NCBI RefSeq assembly: GCF_001548035.1
Contig: NZ_AP014723.1
Coordinates: 310,001 to 374,000 of the forward strand
Source of the DNA: Sulfurospirillum sp. UCH001
GTDB taxonomy: Bacteria; Campylobacterota; Campylobacteria; Campylobacterales; Sulfurospirillaceae
DNA: 64,000 nucleotides
Direction: 5' to 3'
Shown here: piece by piece, positions 1 through 8,817 of the stretch
Layout of the letters: every line of letters begins with the position of its first letter
How positions within the stretch are numbered: the stretch's first letter is position 1
Notes under the pieces: generated by a model
The model's database searches: none
What the model was told of the DNA's origin: nothing
The model's input: only the letters and a program-made list of their open reading frames with translations
Made by a program: the position numbers and the translations under genes

Positions 1-1674
1 ATTGAGGTTGCGAGTGAGATGGTATGTTCCTAAAAACTCAAAACCTCGTTTTTGTGTTTGACCTGCATTATCATAGATGGTATTGCCGCCGGCATCTTTG
101 ATTTGGATGATTTCATCTTTTACATCATTTTGGTAGATTGCCATATCGTAAGCAAAGTCACCTGTACGAGTTTTAAGTCCAATTTCGTAATTGATACTTT
201 TTGTTTTATCGAGCGCATCATTGTCGGTGAGTTCACTGGTCGTTGGAGCTTGGTTGGCAAAAGCGATAGAACTGTAGATATTGGTTGCATCTGTAATAGC
301 ATAGGTGATGCCCAGCTTGGAAGAGAGAAGCGTATAACTTTTATCAATGCTGTATGCACCCACTCCAGCAGCGTATTTTCCTGTCGAATAGTTAAAATAG
401 CTGTATTCGTTACCACTCACGTCAAAAGAGAGTTTGTCGGCACGAGCACTAATATCAATTGTTGTTTTATCGAATGGAGAAAAGGTTTCCATTGCATAGA
501 TACCGTATAAGGTGGCAAGAGAGTCTTCAACATTGGCTAAAGCACCTTCTTGGTTAGAGAGTGTTTTTAAAATACGCCCTGTGCCTGAAGTGACAGTGTC
601 AGCGTATTGATATTTTTTAGCATCATCACTTCGGTCTTGTTTTGCGGTAACGCCAAAGACTAACATAGCATCACGGTTAAAGAGTTTATGTGCATAGTCA
701 GTCTCTAAATCTGTTCCATAGACATAGTTTTCGTCCGCATCATTAATCATACCTGTAACAGGGTGGAAATGCTCCCATTTGTTGATATACAAACGTGGTT
801 TATAGGTAAAATTGCCTATCTCTTTTGAATATTTTGTGTTCAACGAGAGAATTTTTGAATCTCTAGCGGTATATTGCCAAGGGCTAGAGGTGTTATGCTG
901 TTCTCCTGTGCGTTTAAACTCTTCAAACTCCGCTCGTGTCATTGATGCAGGTAATTCCAAGTTAGATTCTGTGTAGGAGAGTTCACTTTCAAATGTAGCG
1001 TCATCATCGAAAATATGGCCGTATTTAAGGCTGAGTTGTTTCGAATCAAATGCGTTATTGTCCCGCCAGTCGTTATCAATTTTTCGTTGTGAATAGTTCA
1101 TAGAGACGAAGTCATTATCGTCAATTTTTTCTCTTAATTTCAAGTTGAGGTTGCGTTGTCCATCGTTTCCAACACCTATTTTAATGCTGTTGCTATCTTC
1201 TTCAAAAACAGATTTTGTGATAAGCTGAATAACACCGCCTGTTGTATTGACTGCATTGATAGAACCAGGACCTTTTTGAACTTCGATACTTTGTACATCT
1301 TGCATATCGATGTAGTCAAAGCGTGTAAATGAATCAGGATCGGTCATAGGAACACCATCTTTAATAACCATAATCTCTCTAACCCCATAACTCGCTTTAA
1401 GGCCTGCACCTCGAATGATCAGTCTTGGACTAGGTGAGTTGCTCGAACTTTCAACATTAACACCTGGAATATTTTCCAAAGCGCTACTCACATCAAGAAC
1501 GTTTTTGTCTTCGATGGTTTGTGCATTGACAACAGCGATCGACTGAGAAACTTCTTTTGTTCCTGTTTCAACTTTTGTTGCAGTGACACTGATGTTGTCT
1601 AACTGTATAGATTCGGCATTTGCAAGAAGTGGCAAAAGAGCAAGACTATAGAAGAGGCATTTCTGGTCTATCAT
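1..1674 (-). CDS. TonB-dependent outer-membrane receptor, 5' part (3' end outside window)
   Basis: Reading from the ATG at 1674 gives 558 codons without a stop before the left edge, so the C-terminal barrel is missing from view. The protein opens with a Sec signal peptide (MIDQKCLFYSLALLPLLANA), followed by a plug domain: a TonB-box-like stretch around IQLDNISVTATK, then ALENIPGVNV, a LIIRGAG motif and VQKGPGSINAVNTTGGVI, all typical of siderophore/cobalamin/metal receptors. The rest is a Tyr- and Asp-rich beta-barrel. Such proteins import chelated metals or cofactors across the outer membrane using TonB-ExbBD. The ligand cannot be read from the sequence. An AGGA ribosome-binding site precedes the ATG and a good promoter lies upstream. 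Confidence 0.93.
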   Translation of the reverse strand, partial: MIDQKCLFYSLALLPLLANAESIQLDNISVTATKVETGTKEVSQSIAVVNAQTIEDKNVLDVSSALENIPGVNVESSSNSPSPRLIIRGAGLKASYGVREIMVIKDGVPMTDPDSFTRFDYIDMQDVQSIEVQKGPGSINAVNTTGGVIQLITKSVFEEDSNSIKIGVGNDGQRNLNLKLREKIDDNDFVSMNYSQRKIDNDWRDNNAFDSKQLSLKYGHIFDDDATFESELSYTESNLELPASMTRAEFEEFKRTGEQHNTSSPWQYTARDSKILSLNTKYSKEIGNFTYKPRLYINKWEHFHPVTGMINDADENYVYGTDLETDYAHKLFNRDAMLVFGVTAKQDRSDDAKKYQYADTVTSGTGRILKTLSNQEGALANVEDSLATLYGIYAMETFSPFDKTTIDISARADKLSFDVSGNEYSYFNYSTGKYAAGVGAYSIDKSYTLLSSKLGITYAITDATNIYSSIAFANQAPTTSELTDNDALDKTKSINYEIGLKTRTGDFAYDMAIYQNDVKDEIIQIKDAGGNTIYDNAGQTQKRGFEFLGTYHLTRNLN

Positions 1675-1706
1675 ATATTATCCTTATAAAAAATTGAAAT
1701 TAAATT

Positions 1707-1735
1707 ATTATAGGTGAGTATAAAATTAGTGTTAA
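1707..1735 (-). promoter_or_regulatory. sigma-70-type promoter for the TonB receptor gene
   Basis: On the minus strand TTAACA (1730-1735) and TATAAT (1707-1712) are 17 bp apart, with the receptor ATG about 33 bp downstream of the -10 box. I see no convincing Fur box, so iron control is only a family expectation. Confidence 0.6.
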
Positions 1736-1793
1736 ATAAAACAGACAATGAAGTTTCAAAAGAGATTATTTCAAAAAAGTGGGTACAATCGGC

Positions 1794-1799
1794 TATAAT
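1794..1799 (+). promoter_or_regulatory. -10 box for ppaC
   Basis: A consensus TATAAT sits 28 bp before the chosen ppaC start. No clear -35 box is visible, which is common in Campylobacterota promoters. Confidence 0.4.
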
Positions 1800-1826
1800 T
1801 ACACAAAAAAATTAAAGGACATTTTG

Positions 1827-2744
1827 ATGCAAACGTATGCTTGCGGACATATTAATCCCGATTCTGATTCTATTGTTTCAGCGATCTCTCTTTCTTATCT
1901 TAAAACACAGCTTGGAGAAGCATGTACTCCTGCACGTCAAGGCGAAATTAGCCCAGAGACGGAGTTTATTTTAAAGACCTTTGGACTTGAAAAACCTTTG
2001 TTAAAAAATGATTTTTCAGGTGATAATCTTTACATTACTGATTATTCTGATCTTGCACAAGCACCACACAATCTTAAAGAGACAAACATTTTAGGTATTG
2101 TAGATCATCATAAACTAGGCGACATCACGACAACAACACCTCTTGAATGTTGGATTCGCCCTGTTGGTTGTACCAATACTATTGTCAAAGAGATGTATGA
2201 TCACTATAAGATTGAAATTCCAAAAAATATTGCAGGTGCAATGATGTTGGCAATTTTAAGTGATACTGTACTTTTCAAATCTCCAACATGTACCAAAGCC
2301 GATACCAAAGCCGTTAAAGAACTAGCAGCGATTGCAGGCGTAGAAGATTTTAAAGCGCTTGGTATGGAGATGTTCTTAGTCAAATCAGCTGTGGTTGGAG
2401 CAACCCCACGTGCATTGTTACTTCGCGATTACAAAGATTTTGAAATGGGCGGAAACAAAATCGGTATTGGTCAGCTAGAAGTGGTTGACCTTAAAGTATT
2501 CGATGGCATGAAAGAAGCGCTTTTTGCTGACATAAAAGCGTATAAAGAAGAGGGGTCTCGTCATACCGTCATGCTTCTTTTAACTGACATTATGATCGAA
2601 GGTTCACAATTCTTAGTTGTTAGCGATGATGAAAGTAAAATTGAAAATGCATTTAACACAAAACTTGTCAATCATGAGATGTGGGTAGATGGCATTTTAA
2701 GTCGTAAAAAACAGGTTATCCCTGTGATGGAAAAGCAGTTTTAA
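1827..2744 (+). CDS. ppaC: manganese-dependent inorganic pyrophosphatase (family II, DHH)
   Basis: Hydrolyses pyrophosphate to phosphate in the cytoplasm, pulling biosynthetic reactions forward. The DHH-family signature is clear: an N-terminal GHINPDSDS metal-binding loop and the VDHH motif near residue 90, followed by a C-terminal DHHA2-type domain ending in SRKKQVIP. The frame is open from 1779, but the ATG at 1827 is preceded by AAAGGA and starts with the metal-binding segment MQTYACGH, giving 305 residues, the usual family length; the 16 extra upstream codons are unlikely to be translated. The next gene follows 9 bp after the stop. Confidence 0.95.
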   Translation: MQTYACGHINPDSDSIVSAISLSYLKTQLGEACTPARQGEISPETEFILKTFGLEKPLLKNDFSGDNLYITDYSDLAQAPHNLKETNILGIVDHHKLGDITTTTPLECWIRPVGCTNTIVKEMYDHYKIEIPKNIAGAMMLAILSDTVLFKSPTCTKADTKAVKELAAIAGVEDFKALGMEMFLVKSAVVGATPRALLLRDYKDFEMGGNKIGIGQLEVVDLKVFDGMKEALFADIKAYKEEGSRHTVMLLLTDIMIEGSQFLVVSDDESKIENAFNTKLVNHEMWVDGILSRKKQVIPVMEKQF

Positions 2745-2753
2745 AGCACTGAT

Positions 2754-3533
2754 GTGAAGAAGTGCACCATCAAGCGACGGTATCTTATTCAAAATCCTAA
2801 AGAAGTGGTAAAGTCTATCCTCACCACTTCTTCTCAGTATAAAAAAAATCTACAACAAGTCTTTGTTGAAAATCATCCTGATGCTTCCAAACGACTTGCT
2901 ATCTTAGGCGCTCGTTTTCAGACAGTTAAAGAATGTGAAGCATTCGAAAAAGATCTACATCCATTTTTATGCGCAGATGTAAGTGACGATAAGCGTTACA
3001 AAAACCGCTATCTCTCCTTATTTGGACTACCTCAAAACTATAATTTTTCACTGTTAGAAGTGTACAAAAGATGCGATAAATTAGGTACAAAACCATTTGA
3101 TTTTGCTTTTAGTTCTGGTATGAGTACTCAAAAAGTGCTCAAAGTTCTTTTGTATCGTGAGATGCAGTTTTTAGAGCGTGAAGTGGAGCTTCTTTTAGAG
3201 GATGATGCCAAAGCGGTTAAAAATCTTTGCAAGAGAGCTGAAAATATCTGTTATCTTCTTATGATTTCTACGGTTATTTTTGATCCGATTTTAAGAGAGA
3301 GACTTTTGAATGCATTTTTTCCTTTTCGGTGTAATGATAGAGTCTTATTACTCAAGTTTGTACAGCACAAAGCCTATGCAACACTTCTTCTAGATATGCG
3401 TTTTTTTCTACGTGAACAGAGTGGATTTTATCTTTTAAAAAAAAGTGAAATGCCGCTACTTTTTTTTGTCAAAAAGTATCTTAAAAAAGAGGAGTTTCGT
3501 ATAGCCAAAAGGCTGAAAAAGGCGCTTTATTAA
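2754..3533 (+). CDS. conserved hypothetical protein, basic and helical
   Basis: I do not recognise this 259-residue protein. It begins with GTG (weak ribosome-binding site) only 9 bp after ppaC, so it is probably co-transcribed. It is Lys/Arg-rich at both ends (KKCTIKRRYL; FRIAKRLKKALY), looks mainly alpha-helical and has no signal peptide or clear transmembrane segment. A fairly hydrophobic stretch with several cysteines lies around residues 160-175. Base composition is like that of its neighbours, so it appears native. It could be a cytosolic nucleic-acid- or phosphate-binding protein, but nothing shows this directly. Confidence 0.75.
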   Translation: MKKCTIKRRYLIQNPKEVVKSILTTSSQYKKNLQQVFVENHPDASKRLAILGARFQTVKECEAFEKDLHPFLCADVSDDKRYKNRYLSLFGLPQNYNFSLLEVYKRCDKLGTKPFDFAFSSGMSTQKVLKVLLYREMQFLEREVELLLEDDAKAVKNLCKRAENICYLLMISTVIFDPILRERLLNAFFPFRCNDRVLLLKFVQHKAYATLLLDMRFFLREQSGFYLLKKSEMPLLFFVKKYLKKEEFRIAKRLKKALY

Positions 3534-3587
3534 CACTTCATTTGCATTGAACTGATACTATTTCAATAATAATTTTGGATATTGCGG

Positions 3588-3593
3588 TACAAT
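3588..3593 (+). promoter_or_regulatory. -10 box for the TraT-like lipoprotein gene
   Basis: TACAAT lies 31 bp before the ATG, in the only AT-rich gap between this gene and the previous one. No strong -35 box is visible. Confidence 0.35.
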
Positions 3594-3624
3594 ATCGCAC
3601 CTATTTTTTAAATAAGGATGAGCA

Positions 3625-4395
3625 ATGAAAAAAACAGTACACGTAGGACTTGCAATGAGTGCTGCGCTTGTTTTAATGACTGGATGTGCAACAAGTGAAC
3701 TTCAAACAAGTGCACGTATGACACAGAGTGTTTTTATTAACCCTGTAGCGAAAGAAAAACGAACCGTTTTTATCTCTACTAAAAATACAAGTGGAACACA
3801 AATTAACTTAGAAAACCGTATTGTCCAAGCGCTTTATGCTAAAGGATATACCATTGTCGATGATCCTGAAAAAGCAACATATGTGTTGATGACAAATATT
3901 TTATTCTGTAATAAAAAGAGCGAAAACAACGTTGCATCAGGTGCTCTAATGGGTGGTGCTGCTGGTGCTATCGCAAACTCAGGAAGTAATGGCAGAAGCA
4001 TGGCTCTTGCTGGACTTGGTGGTGCCGTTGTCGGTGGTTTGATTGGAAAAGCAACAGAAGATACTATCTATCAAATGCAAGTTGACATTGTTATTCGTGA
4101 AAAAGCGAAAGGCAAAGTTATGGCAAGTACGGGTAACGTAGGCGGCCAAGCTGGCATTAGAGATGGACAAAAATCAGGTACGATGAATAGCTTTGGTGGA
4201 CCAATTCGTGATGCAGATGCGAGTGGTAAAATGTACAGCAACAGCTACTCTTCAAGCTCCCAATCGTATGAGAGTGATTTCATCGAACATCGCACTATGA
4301 TGTTTGCAGAAGCAACGAAAATGGACTTGAACCTTTATGAGGCAACTCCAATCTTAGAAGACAAAATTGCACAGCAGGTTGCTGGACTGTTTTAA
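3625..4395 (+). CDS. traT: TraT-family outer-membrane lipoprotein
   Basis: The N-terminus is a lipoprotein signal peptide with lipobox LMTGC, the Cys being near residue 21. The following pattern (QTSARMTQSVFINP, RTVFISTKNTSGTQINLENRIVQALYAKGYTIVDDPEKA) and the Gly/Ala-rich hydrophobic hairpin near residues 110-145, then MQVDIVIREK and the C-terminal LNLYEATPILEDKIAQQVAGLF, follow the plan of F-plasmid TraT. TraT lies on the cell surface and gives surface exclusion in conjugation and resistance to complement. Here it is in an ordinary chromosomal context with no transfer genes, so a general envelope role is more likely. The RBS AAGGATGAGCA precedes the ATG. Confidence 0.85.
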   Translation: MKKTVHVGLAMSAALVLMTGCATSELQTSARMTQSVFINPVAKEKRTVFISTKNTSGTQINLENRIVQALYAKGYTIVDDPEKATYVLMTNILFCNKKSENNVASGALMGGAAGAIANSGSNGRSMALAGLGGAVVGGLIGKATEDTIYQMQVDIVIREKAKGKVMASTGNVGGQAGIRDGQKSGTMNSFGGPIRDADASGKMYSNSYSSSSQSYESDFIEHRTMMFAEATKMDLNLYEATPILEDKIAQQVAGLF

Positions 4396-4406
4396 CCTTG
4401 ACATAC

Positions 4407-4431
4407 GCACCAAGAGCTTTGCTTTTGGTGC
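4407..4431 (+). terminator. stem-loop after traT-like gene
   Basis: GCACCAA and TTGGTGC form a 7-bp stem with further AGC/GCT pairing inside. There is no T-run behind it, so it may be a weak terminator or an RNA-stability element. A second small hairpin (GCCTC/GAGGC) follows at 4460-4473. Confidence 0.4.
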
Positions 4432-4527
4432 TACGTTTGCCACTAGGGCACTCAAGCTAGCCTCATGCGAGGCAGAATTTAAGCACTCGCCAATTTCTTG
4501 GCAGATATTTTACATGTAGGAATTGCT

Positions 4528-5247
4528 TTGGAGAATAACGAAAACAAACAACAGAAAATCGTGCAGATGTTCAATGAAATCGCAGGAACCTATGATACTG
4601 CAAACCGTGTTTTAAGTATGGGGATTGACATACAATGGAGAAAAAAAGCGTGTGATGAAACGTTTGCACGTTATTCTAAGCCTATTGAGTTAATTGTGGA
4701 TGTTGCATGTGGTACTGGCGATATGATGGGCTACTGGGCAAAGCAAGCTAAAAAAGCAGGGCGCGAGATCGGTAAGATTTTAGGTGTTGATCCTTCCACC
4801 GGTATGACTGATGTTGGCAAGCAAAAATTTCCTGAGTTTGAATTTGTTATTTCTGAAGCGACAGAAATTCCTCTACCAAATGAATGTGCAGATATTTTAA
4901 GTATCAGCTATGGTATTCGCAATGTGGTAAGACGTCAAGAAGCGTTTAGCGAATTTGCACGTGTAGTTAAAAAGGGTGGTTATGTTGTCATCTTGGAATT
5001 TACAAAAGATGAGAAAAAAGGCTTTTTCTTTGCACTCAAAGATTTTTATCTCAATAAAGTTTTACCAATTTTAGGTGGAATTATCTCTAAAAATAAAGAG
5101 GCCTATGAGTATCTTCCAAACTCTATTGAAGGTTTTTTAACGCCATCAATGCTTCAAAAAGAGCTCGATGTTGCTGGTTTTGAAACAGAATTTGTTAAAA
5201 GTTTTTCAATGGATATTTCAACATTGGTTATTGCTAAAAAACGTTAA
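4528..5247 (+). CDS. ubiE: demethylmenaquinone methyltransferase (UbiE/MenG)
   Basis: SAM-dependent C-methyltransferase for the last step of menaquinone synthesis. The SAM-binding motif is DVACGTGDMM, with GVDPSTGM after it and the family motifs ISYGIRNV and VVILEFTK. The frame is open from a TTG at 4498, but that codon has no ribosome-binding site; the TTG at 4528 (giving an N-terminus reading ENNENKQQKIVQMFNEIAGTY) has AGGA 6 bp upstream and matches the usual family start, so I choose it (239 residues). The stop overlaps the xseA ATG (TAATG), indicating translational coupling. Together with the amidohydrolase at 32-33 kb it points to menaquinone respiration through the futalosine route. Confidence 0.92.
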   Translation: MENNENKQQKIVQMFNEIAGTYDTANRVLSMGIDIQWRKKACDETFARYSKPIELIVDVACGTGDMMGYWAKQAKKAGREIGKILGVDPSTGMTDVGKQKFPEFEFVISEATEIPLPNECADILSISYGIRNVVRRQEAFSEFARVVKKGGYVVILEFTKDEKKGFFFALKDFYLNKVLPILGGIISKNKEAYEYLPNSIEGFLTPSMLQKELDVAGFETEFVKSFSMDISTLVIAKKR

Positions 5248-6509
5248 TGAACCAAACACTAAGCGTCTCAAGTTTAAACAATCAAATCAAGTCACTGCTT
5301 GAGACCACCTTTTTACATGTGAGTGTAGAAGGTGAAGTCTCGAGACCTACGTATCACAGTTCAGGTCACCTCTATTTTATCCTCAAAGATGCTGATTCTT
5401 CTATCTCGTGTGTGATGTTTAAGGGAAACAACAAGGCATTAAAATTTCAAGTTGAAGAGGGAATGGCAGTTGTCATTCATGGCTCTATTTCCGTTTTTTC
5501 ACCAAGAGGAACGTATCAGATTAATTGTATGATGATGGAACCTTCAGGTAGCGGAGCACTTGCAAAAGCCTACGAGCAACTCAAAGCGAAGCTTGGTGCA
5601 AAAGGCTATTTTGATGTGGAACGTAAAAAAGCACTGCCTCGTTTTATACGTCATATTGCTCTTGTCACATCAGGAACAGGGGCAGCCCTCCAAGATATGC
5701 TTCGCGTTGCGACGAAGCGTTGGCCACTGGTCAAAATCACTCTACTCGATACACTTGTTCAAGGAGAAGGTGCAAAATTTTCCATTGCTAGCAATATCGC
5801 GAAAGCGGATACATTGGGTGTCGATGTCATTATTGTGGGACGAGGGGGCGGGACTGTGGAAGATTTGTGGGCATTTAATGAAGAAGTGGTAGCCGATGCG
5901 ATCTTTGCTTCACAAACACCAATTGTTTCTGCGGTGGGGCATGAAATCGATTATGTGATTAGTGATTTTGTAGCTGATTTAAGAGCCTCTACTCCATCAG
6001 CCGCGATAGAAATGATACTTCCTGATAGTGTAGAGATGCTTCAACGCATCGATAGTATGATGGAGCGCTACACCCTTATTTCTGGGCGAATATTGCGTTC
6101 AAAAGAGGAATCATTGGAACACCTAAAACGTCTTTTTGCTAAACGTTCTATCGATGAAAAACTCTCTTTATGGAAAAATGAGATCAGCATATTGCAAAGC
6201 CAATACAATGATAAAATAGCACTTCTACATCGTGAAAAATCACGTCAAGTGAGCTTACTTCAAGAGCAAATTCATTTTCAAACCAGACAAAATCTTGCTA
6301 AAAAAGAACAATTACTCTCTTCATATACTCTAGCGCTCAACTCGAAAGAACCAACCCGCGAACAAAAAGAGTGCTATGCTCAAATTGTGAAAGAGGGTAA
6401 AAAAATTGCATTAGAAAAAATTGATGAGGGTGAAACGTTTGAGCTTCAAACACCTCATACGATTTTAAAAGCGAAAGCCGTTGAAAAAAGAACTCTAAAA
6501 CAGGAGTAA
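5247..6509 (+). CDS. xseA: exodeoxyribonuclease VII large subunit
   Basis: Large subunit of the single-strand-specific exonuclease VII, which trims ssDNA to oligonucleotides in repair and recombination. An OB-fold domain lies at residues 10-100 (VSVEGEVSRPTYHSSGHLYFILKD), then the catalytic domain with VTSGTGAALQDML, VGRGGGTVEDLWAFN and SAVGHEIDYVISDFVADLRASTPSAA, then a long coiled coil and a basic C-terminus. At 420 residues it is of normal length. The ATG overlaps the ubiE stop. I see no xseB next to it. Confidence 0.96.
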   Translation: MNQTLSVSSLNNQIKSLLETTFLHVSVEGEVSRPTYHSSGHLYFILKDADSSISCVMFKGNNKALKFQVEEGMAVVIHGSISVFSPRGTYQINCMMMEPSGSGALAKAYEQLKAKLGAKGYFDVERKKALPRFIRHIALVTSGTGAALQDMLRVATKRWPLVKITLLDTLVQGEGAKFSIASNIAKADTLGVDVIIVGRGGGTVEDLWAFNEEVVADAIFASQTPIVSAVGHEIDYVISDFVADLRASTPSAAIEMILPDSVEMLQRIDSMMERYTLISGRILRSKEESLEHLKRLFAKRSIDEKLSLWKNEISILQSQYNDKIALLHREKSRQVSLLQEQIHFQTRQNLAKKEQLLSSYTLALNSKEPTREQKECYAQIVKEGKKIALEKIDEGETFELQTPHTILKAKAVEKRTLKQE

Positions 6510-6512
6510 GCT

Positions 6513-7283
6513 ATGCGTTTTTTGACCATTTTGATTGTAATGACTCTCTCTTTATGTGCGGATATTCTTCCAAAAGTTATCGATGTTCCAACACGTAGTA
6601 ATGTAAGTGAGCGTCTTTTGGTTCTTTCTCCAGATGTACCAAAAGCAGTTGTTGTTCTTTTTGCAGGAGGACATGGTGGGATTCAACTTACCAGTGATGG
6701 AAAGTTTGGTTGGGGTGAAGGTAACTTTTTGATCCGAACACGTGAGCTTTTTGTTAAAGAAGGATTGATGGTTGTTATTGTTGATGCTCCAAGTGATCGC
6801 CAAAGTGAGCCTTATCTTAATAGTTTTCGCCAGACAAAAGAACATTTACAAGATATAAACGCTATTGTCGCATGGGTTCAGACGCAAACAACAGCTCCTC
6901 TTTGGCTGGTTGGCACAAGTCGAGGTACACAATCCGTTGCGTATGCAGCAACAGAATTGACAGAACAAAAAGCTATTCATGGGTTTGTGTTAACATCCAC
7001 TATTCTTTCTGATGCCAAAAGTAAAGCCGTTACCAAAATGGATCTTGAAAAAATTACAAAACCCATTTTAGTAGTACACCATCAAAATGATGGTTGTTCG
7101 CATTGTTCATTTGATTTGGTTCCTTCCCTGATGAGTAAACTCAATGCCTCTTCCAAAGAGCTTATTGCGATTGAAGGTGGACAGACAAAGGGTGATCCTT
7201 GTAATGCTTTTGGCTATCATGGTTTTAACGGTGTTGAACAAGAAGTTGTGAGCAAAATCTCTCAGTGGGTGTTGTCGCATTAA
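6513..7283 (+). CDS. exported alpha/beta hydrolase
   Basis: A 256-residue alpha/beta-hydrolase with an N-terminal signal peptide (MRFLTILIVMTLSLCA), so it should act in the periplasm. Visible elements are a strand-plus-loop VVVLFAGGHGG (oxyanion region), the nucleophile elbow GTSRGT near residue 130, an acid region HHQNDGCSHCSF and a C-terminal His in AFGYHGFNGVE. Two Cys pairs (CSHC; one Cys in GDPCNAF) may form disulphides. It starts 3 bp after xseA. Substrate unknown: esterase or amidase-like. Its 3' end overlaps the convergent small gene by 4 bp. Confidence 0.8.
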   Translation: MRFLTILIVMTLSLCADILPKVIDVPTRSNVSERLLVLSPDVPKAVVVLFAGGHGGIQLTSDGKFGWGEGNFLIRTRELFVKEGLMVVIVDAPSDRQSEPYLNSFRQTKEHLQDINAIVAWVQTQTTAPLWLVGTSRGTQSVAYAATELTEQKAIHGFVLTSTILSDAKSKAVTKMDLEKITKPILVVHHQNDGCSHCSFDLVPSLMSKLNASSKELIAIEGGQTKGDPCNAFGYHGFNGVEQEVVSKISQWVLSH

Positions 7284-7468
7284 AGGTGGTATGTTTCTTT
7301 AAACGCTTCTGCTTCTTTGATCGCTTCAACAATTTTGGCTGAAAGAATGGGGAGTTCTTTGTATTTGATCCAGAGGGTATCTTCAACAATATCGTGAATT
7401 TCCCCTGCAATTTCAACTGCTATACGTTTTAATCGCGCAAGCTCTTTTTTGAGCTCTTTTTCATCCAT
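7280..7468 (-). CDS. small helical protein, possibly Rop-like/CCE_0567 family
   Basis: A 62-residue protein of charged helices (LKKELARLKRIAVEIAGEIHDIVEDT and ILSAKIVEAIKEAEAFKETY), as expected for a two-helix bundle. The central HDIVEDTLW and the spacing resemble the Rop-like/CCE_0567 metalloprotein family often found with nitrogen-fixation genes, but no nif genes are seen here. I choose the ATG at 7468 because AAGGAG lies 6 bp before it; a GTG one codon earlier is too close to the ribosome-binding site. It converges on the hydrolase gene with a 4-bp overlap. Confidence 0.65.
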   Translation of the reverse strand: MDEKELKKELARLKRIAVEIAGEIHDIVEDTLWIKYKELPILSAKIVEAIKEAEAFKETYHL

Positions 7469-7627
7469 CACATACTCCTTAGATCATTTTTCATGAGAGT
7501 TGCAAGGAGTATTCCGTATGAAAAATAAAATGTTATGATGTATCTTGCATACAATGTAACAGTTTTAAAGCTTTTATCCGATATAGTGGCTAATGCTTTG
7601 TTATGAGGATTATTTGGAGTAGTGTTG

Positions 7628-8680
7628 ATGTCTCATCTTTTTCATCGAATTTTTGTTTCAAATCGGATATCACCTAATACCTATGCCAGTAGGCAATATT
7701 CGCTCGTCATGATTTTTGCAGCTTTAGGTGCGTCTACATTTGGATTTTTCTTTTTTTATAATGCTTTTTTCTTACACTATTACACGATTGCATTGATAGA
7801 TACTATTGGTTTTTCTATCTCTATAGCATCGATGATTTTTCTCAGACGAACACATCGTATTAAACTCAGTACGTTTATTGTCACTAGCTACTTTTTTATT
7901 TTCTTTGTGGCGTTTACGTATTTTAATAAAAATGAGAGTTTTGGCCTAATATGGAATATCTTTTTTTGTATTATTGCAATCAATCTAAACGGTCATAAAA
8001 AAGGCCTTTTGTATACACTCGCGTTGTATGGGTGCGTCTTTTGGATGGCGCATAAAGGGATTGGAGTATGGCAACAAGGACTTTGGGATAAAGTTGCTTT
8101 TTTTCGATATGTCTTCTCTTTAGGGTTATTAACATTTGTTGTGTATGTCATGGAATTAGCTCTGTATACCTCTTATACCAAGCTGCAAAAACTTGCTGAA
8201 GAAGACGAACTGACACAAACGTACAATCGACGTAAATTAAAAGAGATACTTCAACGAGAGATAGAACGTTCAAACCGCTATGAGACATCGCTATGTGTGG
8301 CATTGTTTGATATCGATAACTTTAAGAACATCAATGACACGTATGGGCATAATGTAGGAGATGAGGTTCTTAGGCATCTCGCTAAAATTGTAAAAAGTGC
8401 TATTCGCGTGAATGCCACGTTTGGGCGATGGGGTGGTGAGGAATTTTTACTCATTTTGCCAAATGTCAGTCTTGAAGAGGCAAAAATAGCCTGTGAAAAG
8501 ATACGTTTTATTATTACCCAAACAGAATTTGAGACGATAGGCTCAATAACGTGCAGTTTTGGATTGTGTGCTTATAGCGCTACGAGCAACTTTGATACAC
8601 TGATAAGCCAGTGTGACCATGCTATGTATGAAGCAAAAAGTGCTGGAAAAAATTGCGTCAATGTTTTTGTTTCAAAATAA
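7628..8680 (+). CDS. membrane diguanylate cyclase (GGDEF)
   Basis: About six transmembrane segments fill residues 25-180, then a GGDEF domain from about 190 with the active motif RWGGEEF and the upstream ALFDIDNFKNINDTYGHNVGD. It should make cyclic di-GMP from two GTP in response to something sensed by the membrane part. The inhibitory-site position is RVNA rather than RxxD, so product inhibition may be lost. Possible starts are GTG 7622, TTG 7625 and ATG 7628; only the ATG has good spacing (8 bp) from GGAG, so it is preferred (350 residues). Confidence 0.9.
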   Translation: MSHLFHRIFVSNRISPNTYASRQYSLVMIFAALGASTFGFFFFYNAFFLHYYTIALIDTIGFSISIASMIFLRRTHRIKLSTFIVTSYFFIFFVAFTYFNKNESFGLIWNIFFCIIAINLNGHKKGLLYTLALYGCVFWMAHKGIGVWQQGLWDKVAFFRYVFSLGLLTFVVYVMELALYTSYTKLQKLAEEDELTQTYNRRKLKEILQREIERSNRYETSLCVALFDIDNFKNINDTYGHNVGDEVLRHLAKIVKSAIRVNATFGRWGGEEFLLILPNVSLEEAKIACEKIRFIITQTEFETIGSITCSFGLCAYSATSNFDTLISQCDHAMYEAKSAGKNCVNVFVSK

Positions 8681-8817
8681 ATGATAATAAGATGATGAGG
8701 TATGTTACTGAATCATGTTAATAGTGATCCTTTTCATACCAGTCATAGATACTTAAGAGTCTTTTTACTAAAGACGATTTATGCTAAGTACAGAAGCAAA
8801 GATAAGGAGGTAAAACA

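Noticed and set aside
120-510. Short open frames on both strands inside the first 1.7 kb
   Set aside because: They are chance frames within the partial TonB-dependent receptor gene.
1676-1740. Fur box in front of the TonB receptor gene
   Set aside because: The region is AT-rich with some GATAAT-like bases, but no two-fold symmetric Fur site of adequate match.
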